From a virus: 20,820 nucleotides of DNA. The notes under the pieces were generated by a model. It made no database searches. It was not told the origin of the DNA and saw only the letters and a program-made list of their open reading frames with translations. Shown piece after piece: positions 8,052 through 14,533 of the stretch. Every line of letters starts with the position of its first letter. The stretch's first letter is position 1. The translations under genes were made by a program, and so were the position numbers. The stretch is from IMG/VR virus record IMGVR_UViG_3300030329_005900, positions 1 through 20,820 of that record; one strand, given 5' to 3'.

Positions 8052-9595
8052 TACTCCACTCCTGCCTGTCGTTTACGTTTATATCCAATAGGGGTGTAGA
8101 CGAGGTGGGTTCGGCGAATACGAAAGAATTGACCGAGTGTGCTATTGGAAAACTTTAAACTCGTATGAGGATCATACTCAACCAATTCGGTGTCCTGAGA
8201 TAACATGCGAACAGCCCCCAGGATTCCGCTATCTGTCTTATCGGAATCAAGTGCAAACCCACCATTGGTCTGCAAAACTTCGCTGGTCCCAGTAACCCCA
8301 GAGGATTCCTGATCTACCTGCACTTTGTAATTTCCTAATGAATCATAGTACGTCCTTGCATATCGCCAGCGAACCCTACGTGCAGAGCTATCCGGTGCAG
8401 GGGCAGCGGTGCGAAAGTAATGCTCGATAGGTGTGCCGTCTGAAGAATTGTCGTCATCGACATAAACAGTGGACGGGTCGTGATCTTCCAGTTTGCCGCC
8501 AATGCTTCCAGAATCGTTGTATGTTCCAGCGTGAGGCTTTTTGTCGATCAGGGCAGAGCAATTACGATCGAAATAATCTCCGGTACCCGTATAAGGGCCA
8601 AACCATTTCTCATGCCGGTCAGAGTAAATCATAATCTCTGAATTTCTGTCATCACTATCTTTTGGCAGCCAAAACCATGTTTCAGACCGGGCGGGATAGG
8701 GGCAAGCATGGGAGTAAGGCAGTCTTGTAGTGTTTACATTAGGCCAATATCCCAAATCCAGGCTATGGGAAATCTTTTCGGCAGCTTCGCCTCCGTCCCA
8801 CAAATAGATGCCATCATTGCGAGGAAAGATTTGGTCGTCGTTTGGCAGGCTTATAATGCTTCTGCCCGAAACCGATGCCCGAGAGGTCATCTGAACTTGC
8901 TGGTATGGGATGTCCACGTTCCCTGTAGGTCTTAGGGTGTGGATTCCGTCCTTGCAGTGAACGGCCAAAAAGTCCTTCGATGCCTTAAGCCCAGTAATTG
9001 CAGAACCAAAATTCCTGAAAGACGTAGAACCTATGGTGTCGTGACTTCCCGTGTCCGTATACCATACTCTGTCATAAGTAGTATCGGCGTTGCCGTACCA
9101 TACGCGGTTGTCCCAGAAGGCTATGTGCTCAGCGTCGGAAAAGCGACTGCTTATCCCGGCAGCGGCAGCGTTACCCGTGCCAGTCCACTTAAACGGAACA
9201 TCCTCACCGTTTATTGCATAGATGGTGCCGTTGGCATCGCACCACTCAAAGGTATGATCATCGCCAGCCGTCAACGTAAGACTGCCCTTAATGCTGCTCC
9301 ATCCAGAACTGTATTTATAAAGCTCAGCACCAGCAGCAATTACAACATGATCTGTATTTGGGTTAGCCGTAAATTGGGCGCATAATGTCAGGGTAGGATT
9401 GCCAGAGATGGCACTCTGGGCCTTATAGCTTGCTGTTCCGGTGCGAGTTTCGGCTGCGCCAGCGGCAGATATATGGACGTTATCCATAGAAGCTATCTCT
9501 GTAGAGAGCATGTCCTCGGCCGGGAGGTCATATCGAACGCCTCCGTCCTCCCCCCACGGCCCCATCTGAATATCTTCCGCTTCGCGGATAGCCAT
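8051..9595 (-). CDS. Tail nozzle or hub protein (beta-propeller-like, 514 aa)
   Basis: This protein probably forms the tail nozzle below the adaptor ring, like P22 gp10 or the tubular tail protein B group. Short beta strands with repeated aromatic and glycine turns run throughout (FKWTGTG, IAFWDNRVWYGNAD, DGIYLWDGG). Phrases such as FGSAITGLKASKDFLAVHCK and DGIHTLRPTG match the pattern of phage nozzle proteins in which a propeller blade reads 'GITGLxxFxDxLxVFxxDGIxxL'. Its place directly after the adaptor supports the assignment. The ATG overlaps the adaptor stop by one base (TAATG at 9593-9597), with no strong ribosome-binding site, which points to translational coupling. The family was recognised by pattern, without a search. 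Confidence 0.78.
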   Translation of the reverse strand: MAIREAEDIQMGPWGEDGGVRYDLPAEDMLSTEIASMDNVHISAAGAAETRTGTASYKAQSAISGNPTLTLCAQFTANPNTDHVVIAAGAELYKYSSGWSSIKGSLTLTAGDDHTFEWCDANGTIYAINGEDVPFKWTGTGNAAAAGISSRFSDAEHIAFWDNRVWYGNADTTYDRVWYTDTGSHDTIGSTSFRNFGSAITGLKASKDFLAVHCKDGIHTLRPTGNVDIPYQQVQMTSRASVSGRSIISLPNDDQIFPRNDGIYLWDGGEAAEKISHSLDLGYWPNVNTTRLPYSHACPYPARSETWFWLPKDSDDRNSEIMIYSDRHEKWFGPYTGTGDYFDRNCSALIDKKPHAGTYNDSGSIGGKLEDHDPSTVYVDDDNSSDGTPIEHYFRTAAPAPDSSARRVRWRYARTYYDSLGNYKVQVDQESSGVTGTSEVLQTNGGFALDSDKTDSGILGAVRMLSQDTELVEYDPHTSLKFSNSTLGQFFRIRRTHLVYTPIGYKRKRQAGVE

Positions 9596-10506
9596 TATGC
9601 GCTCAGGCTGCCTTCCTGAACGAAGAACTCAAAACCTTCGGGGCCAACATTCTCGTCACCCTTTCTTCTCCATGTTCGATTGCCCCAGACTCTCAGGTTG
9701 GTTTTTAGGCCAACGTCGATTATAGCATCATACTCACTCCGATTATCTCCTGCCCCTTCAGAATCTCCCTTCTCCTGCATATAGAGTTCAGCCGCTCCGA
9801 AATACAAGGCGGGCTGGAGAAGTTGGGGCATGTAGATGTCTAAATCGTCGTCATCGTTAGCGTCGGTCCAATCAGGGATATACGACAAATACCTGTAGCG
9901 AATAGTCTCGTTGGTTGTATTATGCAGAGGGAACATTGCCACAGTAATATATCCAGTCCCTGCAGCAAGGCCCTCGACGGTTACAACCTCGGCATTCCCG
10001 GTGTTATCTCGATCCGGGTCCCGGGCATCGAGATAATCCCACCCCTTAAACAAAATCGAGCAGCCGTTAGTCTCGTCAGTAAACGAGTATGGCACCTGCA
10101 CATCGGAGGCGAGCTGGTACTGGCGGGTCACGGCGTCGGATACCGTTAAGGCCGTCGCCCCGCCGCTTTCTGACAGGGCACCACTGAAATCACCGGTCGT
10201 AGTGGGCGAGTGGTAGAAAACCAGGGTTGGCGCATTGGTCGCATCGTAAGACGCGGCCACAGTGCCAGTCTTAGTGCCATCGCTGATGGTGTTGCCCGCA
10301 GTGATGGTGCCGGAGATAGATGTAACCGTAAGGGTATGCGTGGTAGTCAGAGTTGCGGTTTTATGAAGCCACCACCACTCGGCTCTGCCGACAATACGAT
10401 TGGCAATAGTATTAAGATAATTTCTCGCCTGTGTTTTATAGTCGGTATTAGTGATGGACATCCCGGTGCGCCGCAGGGTCATATCAATGGCGTCGGATAG
10501 CTTCAT
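9595..10506 (-). CDS. Head-tail adaptor (neck) protein with inserted beta domain (303 aa)
   Basis: This is likely the ring protein that docks on the portal and connects it to the nozzle, like P22 gp4, T7 gp11 or the SU10-type adaptors. The first 50 residues (MKLSDAIDMTLRRTG, ARNYLNTIANRIVG, EWWWLHKTATL) show the typical helical start of this family. The second half (YLDARDPDRDN, DLDIYMPQLLQPALYFGAAE) also fits. Between about residues 57 and 125 a threonine/serine/glycine-rich beta segment (GTITAGNTISDGTKTGTVAA) interrupts the expected order; it looks like an inserted domain. The ATG is preceded by GGAG seven bases upstream, overlapping the end of the 79-residue gene. The C-terminus overlaps the nozzle gene by one base. 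Confidence 0.78.
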   Translation of the reverse strand: MKLSDAIDMTLRRTGMSITNTDYKTQARNYLNTIANRIVGRAEWWWLHKTATLTTTHTLTVTSISGTITAGNTISDGTKTGTVAASYDATNAPTLVFYHSPTTTGDFSGALSESGGATALTVSDAVTRQYQLASDVQVPYSFTDETNGCSILFKGWDYLDARDPDRDNTGNAEVVTVEGLAAGTGYITVAMFPLHNTTNETIRYRYLSYIPDWTDANDDDDLDIYMPQLLQPALYFGAAELYMQEKGDSEGAGDNRSEYDAIIDVGLKTNLRVWGNRTWRRKGDENVGPEGFEFFVQEGSLSA

Positions 10507-10508
10507 CG

Positions 10509-10748
10509 CTATGCTCCAAGGTTAACCCAAGAACTATCCTGGTATCCCTGGATAGTAGAAGTGGTGCTATTATAGATTATCATACCGTGGGCTGCGGTCA
10601 GGGCGTCTCTCTGCGTTGTTGTCATAGTCGGAACAGTTAAAGTCCCCGTGGTTCCATTTAAATCGAGGCTATTCGCCTCGACGTGCCCAAATAGACCCAC
10701 TTCACCGTAGAATGCAGCCGCCTTAAGTTGTCTATTTGGCTGCGCCAA
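10509..10748 (-). CDS. Small fibre-tip-like protein (79 aa, TTG start)
   Basis: The frame opens with TTG at 10746-10748, two bases after the upstream stop codon; no good ribosome-binding site or ATG alternative is seen, so re-initiation after the upstream gene is likely. The C-terminal half (TMTTTQRDALTAAHGMIIYN, followed by GYQDSSWVNLGA) matches a motif common at the ends of phage and bacterial tail fibre or surface proteins, where it forms a small beta structure before the tip. Here it is a stand-alone gene between a hypothetical protein and the adaptor, not the end of a long fibre. It may be a capsid or neck whisker, or a small head fibre. The exact start is uncertain. Confidence 0.7.
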   Translation of the reverse strand: MAQPNRQLKAAAFYGEVGLFGHVEANSLDLNGTTGTLTVPTMTTTQRDALTAAHGMIIYNSTTSTIQGYQDSSWVNLGA

Positions 10749-10750
10749 AA

Positions 10751-11263
10751 TTAGGTATCGATCCCAACGTATCCTACGTCAGAAAGAGCCTCGGGATTGA
10801 TCTCAAACTCCTCCTGTGCAATCATCGCCAGATCGTCTGGGTCCAGGCTGTCCAGGCCAAATCTTTGCTCTGCCTCCCTCGCAGTCATAGTAGTCGTAGC
10901 ACCATCTCGATTCTGATTTTTCAGGTAAGAATTTCTTGCTACCGCCCGGGCCTTCTCTTCGCCGAGGCTGGCGACAAGGGCCTCTGAGGGCTCGGGATAC
11001 CACGGGGTCCCATCTGGATTATCAGGATGCTGAACCTGACCATAAGCCAATACGTGATTGCGGGACTGGGTATTGGAGCCCCTCTTTTTTTTAGGACGAT
11101 CTACAACTCCTCCTACACCAAGGGAATGCTGAATCTGCCGTTTCTGCTCTGGTGTTCCAGTCTCCAAAGCCGCCATGATGAGCTTTAGCGCCTCTGCCTT
11201 GCGGTCAGGGGCAACAGATTCAGTGACCTCAGTGGCTTCGGTGACTTCCGTAAATTCAGTCAT
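10751..11263 (-). CDS. Hypothetical protein with acidic repeat N-terminus (170 aa)
   Basis: The frame is open up to 11308, but the ATG at 11261-11263 is preferred: it has AAAGGGATGG just upstream, and the extension would run into the strong hairpin at 11292-11329. The N-terminus is a short low-complexity repeat of TEVTE units, followed by a helix (RKAEALKLIMAALETGTPEQ), a basic patch RPKKKRG, and a region with WYPEPSEALVASLGEEKARA. The C-terminus is acidic (SLDPDDLAMIAQEEFEINPE). I do not recognise the family. It lies between the decoration protein and the neck genes, so it may be a minor head protein or an assembly factor. The hairpin before it suggests it is transcribed at a lower level than the capsid genes. 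Confidence 0.75.
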   Translation of the reverse strand: MTEFTEVTEATEVTESVAPDRKAEALKLIMAALETGTPEQKRQIQHSLGVGGVVDRPKKKRGSNTQSRNHVLAYGQVQHPDNPDGTPWYPEPSEALVASLGEEKARAVARNSYLKNQNRDGATTTMTAREAEQRFGLDSLDPDDLAMIAQEEFEINPEALSDVGYVGIDT

Positions 11264-11291
11264 AATCCATCCCTTTCGTTTTTGAATTATA

Positions 11292-11329
11292 AATTGGGAG
11301 AGGACCAATAAAGCAACCCTCTCCCAATT
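11292..11329. terminator. Strong hairpin after the decoration gene (terminator-like)
   Basis: AATTGGGAGAGG (11292-11303) and CCTCTCCCAATT (11318-11329) form a 12-bp perfect stem with a 14-base loop, starting four bases after the stop codon of the decoration protein. On the minus strand the stem is followed by TATAATTC, and on the plus strand by ATTATTA; both tails are AU-rich but not clean U-runs. It most likely ends or weakens transcription after the capsid genes, or protects the 3' end of the capsid mRNA. TATAAT on the minus strand at 11286-11291 could also be a -10 box, but no good -35 box accompanies it. Confidence 0.7.
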
Positions 11330-11333
11330 ATTA

Positions 11334-12155
11334 TTACACAGGCAAATTCAAATAAACAGCAGCCTGCTGATCGTCTACAACATCACCGTATGCCAACGTA
11401 CCAATCTGATACGACAGATCGTTAGCTGTGCCTTCTCCTGCAGCTTGTGAAGGCTGCACTGAACCAGCATGATTTACAGAGGGCACTACGGGCCTTCCGG
11501 CATGAACGTCAGTTGCCGTTAGGCCATTTATATCATAGCGAACAGAAGCAATGCCACCAGTTTGTATCCACCCGTAGTATCCAGAAGACAGACCCAAGAA
11601 ACTTACACCAACAGGCATAGTGTCAGAATTGGCATCAGTGGTGGTAGCACACAATACTACCTGACGGAAGGCTGGCGCAATAATTTGAAAGTCAGTCGTT
11701 CCAGAAGCTACTGCTGTAACCAATGGATCATACAGAGTGAATTCAACAGCATTGCTCGATTCGACACCATGCGATTTAATCTTGTAGCTGTAGTATTCAC
11801 CTGTACCATCTACTGTCATCAAATAACTACCTGCCAACTCGTTTGCATCATCCACACCCGAAAGAGCAGAAGCAGTAATCGTGATGACCGTCGATCCGGC
11901 AGCTACTGGCGAGATTGTCGCATCGTCAAATTCGACAATATTGCCAGCGTCAAAGTCCTGAGCAACCAGACGTCCTGCGGTAATCGCTGCGCCAGCTTTG
12001 GTATAGCGAAATACCCGGCCATCAGAAAACTCCATCTTTTCACCCAGGGCAAACTTTGGAGTTGAGGACTCAGCAAATAGTCCCTGGCCAAATTTACTGC
12101 CTATGCCAGTGCCCCCAATGCGATTAGTTGTAAAACTATGATTTTGAACAGTCAC
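11334..12155 (-). CDS. Putative capsid decoration protein (273 aa, GTG start)
   Basis: The start codon is GTG at 12153-12155 with AGGGAA six bases upstream. The protein is almost all beta-prone, rich in threonine, serine, alanine and glycine. The N-terminal FALGEKMEFSDGRVFRYTKA and the later GVSFLGLSSGYYGWIQTGGI resemble phage head proteins of the DUF2190-like decoration or stabilisation type, in which a 'YGWVQxGG' phrase is typical. Lying immediately downstream of the major capsid gene and sharing its transcript up to the strong hairpin, it is probably made in large amounts and binds the outside of the capsid shell. The family assignment is by pattern and position. Confidence 0.75.
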   Translation of the reverse strand: MTVQNHSFTTNRIGGTGIGSKFGQGLFAESSTPKFALGEKMEFSDGRVFRYTKAGAAITAGRLVAQDFDAGNIVEFDDATISPVAAGSTVITITASALSGVDDANELAGSYLMTVDGTGEYYSYKIKSHGVESSNAVEFTLYDPLVTAVASGTTDFQIIAPAFRQVVLCATTTDANSDTMPVGVSFLGLSSGYYGWIQTGGIASVRYDINGLTATDVHAGRPVVPSVNHAGSVQPSQAAGEGTANDLSYQIGTLAYGDVVDDQQAAVYLNLPV

Positions 12156-12188
12156 AATAGTTCCCTTCCCCTATGAGCAGGGTATGAA

Positions 12189-12206
12189 CCCCCATTGGCT
12201 TGGGGG
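12189..12206 (-). promoter_or_regulatory. Hairpin between capsid and decoration genes
   Basis: CCCCCA (12189-12194) pairs with TGGGGG (12201-12206) around a six-base loop in the 82-base gap after the major capsid stop codon. No U-run follows in the direction of transcription, so it is not a good intrinsic terminator. It could pause transcription, act as a processing site, or protect the capsid message from 3' degradation. Confidence 0.5.
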
Positions 12207-12237
12207 CAAGAAATGGAAAAACAAAACCAAACTGCTT

Positions 12238-13221
12238 CTACGTGATGTTGTACAGCAGGCCCTGACGGCGACGGTTGTTCGTAACCAGCTGAATACCGAC
12301 AACGATGAATCCGACCTTGGCCATCTGGTTCGCGGGCTCCTTGAACGGAGTTTTGGCGAAGTTCAAACCGGCCTGGATCTTCAACTTCAGATATTTGGTA
12401 TTGAGCAGGTACATGCTGTCGCTCACGCAGTCCCTGTCACCGATAACAGGAGCGCCACGGAACGTGATGTCTCCTTCGGCTCCAAGGCCAGCATTCGGGC
12501 CAGCCCTCTTCCCGCTGCTTGTAAACCGGGTGTAGCCAGTGCCTTCAAAAAGCGACTCGTACTGCCCGTAATACGTCATCGAGGTAATGATAAGATTGGT
12601 CTTATCATTGGCCTCTGAGCAGCTGTTCCACAAAACCCCCATGTCCTGGGGGCCAAGGTAGATGTCGTTGGACTGGCTATCAAAATCACCGCCATCTCTG
12701 CGCTGATTGTCCCACCACGAGTTGCTGGCAACGCTTATACCACCGAGGGTGGTAGCAGTACCTTCGGCCACAATATCCTGTAGGCCCAACATGGACTTAC
12801 CGGACTGCGCTCCATGGATGGCCGCATTGATGGTGTCGAAAGATTTGGTCATTGCCTGCTGAGTTTTGGCAGTAAGCAACTTGACGGCGGAGTCCGACTT
12901 CCGGCTCTCCTTTTCTTCCGTCATTGAAATGACAATTGGAGTAGCGTTGTAGGTAAAACTGTAGAATGCCGCCGTGATTCCATCGGTGGCATCGGTTGAC
13001 AAAACATCGAAGCCGTCAAACCACTCCGAGGTGCCCAGAGCATACATGAGATCTTCCTGTATCTCTTTCCCGCCGGTCTCGGTTTCCATAATTCCGGCCT
13101 TGCGGAAACGGTCAACAGTCGGATAGGCATCCGAGATATTGTCCGTCAGGCGCTTTTTCTTGGCCCGCATGGTCAAAGTCCATGCAGCATCCCAAGTTTC
13201 AGTTGAAGACGTAGCTGCCAT
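12238..13221 (-). CDS. Major capsid protein (HK97-fold type, 327 aa)
   Basis: This protein builds the icosahedral head. Position directly after the scaffold and a length of 327 residues fit. Visible features include an N-terminal arm rich in charged residues (WTLTMRAKKKRLTDNISDAY), a spine-helix candidate (SAVKLLTAKTQQAMTKSFDT), and a C-terminal part with FRGAPVIGDRDCVSDSMYLL followed by LKLKIQAGLNF, a pattern typical of the P/A-domain end of podovirus capsid proteins. The ATG has AGAGGAA eight to nine bases upstream. A CATTATAGAAGAG sequence overlaps the scaffold stop codon just upstream and may be a promoter. The assignment is from order and pattern. Confidence 0.85.
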   Translation of the reverse strand: MAATSSTETWDAAWTLTMRAKKKRLTDNISDAYPTVDRFRKAGIMETETGGKEIQEDLMYALGTSEWFDGFDVLSTDATDGITAAFYSFTYNATPIVISMTEEKESRKSDSAVKLLTAKTQQAMTKSFDTINAAIHGAQSGKSMLGLQDIVAEGTATTLGGISVASNSWWDNQRRDGGDFDSQSNDIYLGPQDMGVLWNSCSEANDKTNLIITSMTYYGQYESLFEGTGYTRFTSSGKRAGPNAGLGAEGDITFRGAPVIGDRDCVSDSMYLLNTKYLKLKIQAGLNFAKTPFKEPANQMAKVGFIVVGIQLVTNNRRRQGLLYNIT

Positions 13222-13230
13222 TTGTAAATT

Positions 13231-13250
13231 CCTCTTCTATAATGCTATGC
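13231..13250 (-). promoter_or_regulatory. Possible phage-RNA-polymerase-like promoter before the capsid gene
   Basis: Read on the minus strand, this stretch contains GCATTATAGAAGAGG. It differs by one base from the core CACTATAGAAGNG of SP6-type promoters. It sits immediately before the most highly needed gene. No single-subunit RNA polymerase is visible in the window, the upstream part of the SP6 consensus is missing, and the stretch includes the scaffold stop codon and the capsid ribosome-binding site, so the match may be chance. Confidence 0.25.
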
Positions 13251-14099
13251 AGATGGCCCGAATCCGAGACTCTGCATAGCGGCTGAAAGTTCACTGTCAT
13301 TGATTGCCGCGCCATCGGCAGCAGCTATCACATTCGCAGGCCGTTGCACATTGGGTTGGCGTCGGGCCTTTTGGTCTTGCTGGTCCAGTTGTTTGGATTC
13401 AGCAGCGGCCAGTCCGGTTAGCGTCCTATAAGCCTCCGCCCGAGTATATCGTTGTCCGGTAGCGGGGTTTTCGACACCCATAAGGGCGTCTGTCTGGGGC
13501 TTAAACCGGTCGATATCAGGATACTGTTGTCGAAGGTCATCTGCTTCAGCTTGAGCTTGCTGTCCCATCTGGCTCAGGTTCATTTTAACAAGACGATGAA
13601 TAATCTGAGTCATCTGGTCGAACTTCTTGGACGTCTCTTCACGAAACTGTCCGTTACGGGCCTGATCGATCTGATCGATCACGTCTATCGCTCGGGACTC
13701 CTCCTCGTTCAGTCGAGACCTAAGATCACTCAGCGGATCTGAGTTCTGAGGTTGTTCGCCTTTTGCAAGAAGGTCTACTCGTTCATTGAGACGTTGCTCC
13801 AACTGATCGAGGCGGGCTGTCCGTTCATTGGCGGCCTGTGCATCGGCTTGCCGTTTGCGGGTATAGTCTGCCTGCAGTTGCTTGGCCAGCGATTGATGCT
13901 CTTCAGGAAGAGTTGAGGGATCGAGTGTATCCAGGTCGATCTCTTGTGTCGGACTGGGTCCATTTTCCGGGGCCGAGGGTTCCTCTGGAGAGTCTACCGA
14001 TCCATCGGTTTCAATCAGGTCAGCGGCCAGATCAAAACCATCGGGGGCAGCTACGTCGGCATCAGCTTGTCCGTCTTGGCTATCCAGTACTTCACTCAT
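13245..14099 (-). CDS. Capsid scaffolding protein (284 aa)
   Basis: Scaffolding proteins guide capsid assembly and leave or are degraded before DNA packaging. The first 65 residues are very acidic (DGFDLAADLIETDGSVDSPE). Then comes LPEEHQSLAKQLQADYTRKR, the signature 'LPEE...LQxDYTRK' pattern of podovirus scaffolds. A long glutamine- and arginine-rich coiled coil follows (RTARLDQLEQRLNERVDLLA). The C-terminal helix probably contacts the capsid protein. The ATG has AGGAGA six to seven bases upstream, overlapping the stop codon of the zinc ribbon gene. No protease gene lies next to it, so how the scaffold is removed is not shown. Confidence 0.85.
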   Translation of the reverse strand: MSEVLDSQDGQADADVAAPDGFDLAADLIETDGSVDSPEEPSAPENGPSPTQEIDLDTLDPSTLPEEHQSLAKQLQADYTRKRQADAQAANERTARLDQLEQRLNERVDLLAKGEQPQNSDPLSDLRSRLNEEESRAIDVIDQIDQARNGQFREETSKKFDQMTQIIHRLVKMNLSQMGQQAQAEADDLRQQYPDIDRFKPQTDALMGVENPATGQRYTRAEAYRTLTGLAAAESKQLDQQDQKARRQPNVQRPANVIAAADGAAINDSELSAAMQSLGFGPSA

Positions 14100-14109
14100 G
14101 GTATTTCTC

Positions 14110-14532
14110 CTAAAATGTTATGTCAAAGTCCCCACGAGATGCCCGATCGGTTGCCTCTTGTTGTGCTTTAGCGAGATCCGATTCGTTCATCCATGTAGAG
14201 TTGTTTTGACTCATCTTTGGGGGTTCTTCCTTCTGGTGACAGCGCGAGCCTTTAACGGGATCAGATGCCTCCATGACGCCCATATCCCGCATCAGCTTTT
14301 GCTTGTGACCATAACTATCTACAACACACCCAAGTCCTGGTTCATAGCGTCCATATAGGCTGCTATGAGTGGTATGGATGCCGTTCGTCTTTCTGGTAGC
14401 CCACCCCAGTCCACTCGATCTGCATTTTTTGCACTCGATTGCAGAAGGAATGCGCTCACCGTCAAAAACCTGATCGTTATGCTTAGTCCCACATTTAGGA
14501 CAGTCCTCAAAGTCCCACGTTCGTATCGTCAT
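14110..14532 (-). CDS. Zinc ribbon protein between portal and scaffold (140 aa)
   Basis: The frame is open further upstream, but the ATG at 14530-14532, one base after the portal stop, gives the best start because the extension would overlap the portal gene. The N-terminal part carries two cysteine pairs, CPKC (residues 11-14) and CKKC (34-37), which form a zinc ribbon like that of FmdB-type regulatory proteins. The middle contains YGRYEPGLGCVVDSYGHKQK followed by LMRDMGV, a pattern found in small head-module proteins that I have seen annotated as FmdB-like or hypothetical. The C-terminus is polar (SDLAKAQQEATDRASRGD). A role in head assembly, nucleic acid binding or regulation is possible; which one cannot be decided. 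Confidence 0.75.
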   Translation of the reverse strand: MTIRTWDFEDCPKCGTKHNDQVFDGERIPSAIECKKCRSSGLGWATRKTNGIHTTHSSLYGRYEPGLGCVVDSYGHKQKLMRDMGVMEASDPVKGSRCHQKEEPPKMSQNNSTWMNESDLAKAQQEATDRASRGDFDITF

Positions 14533-14533
14533 T

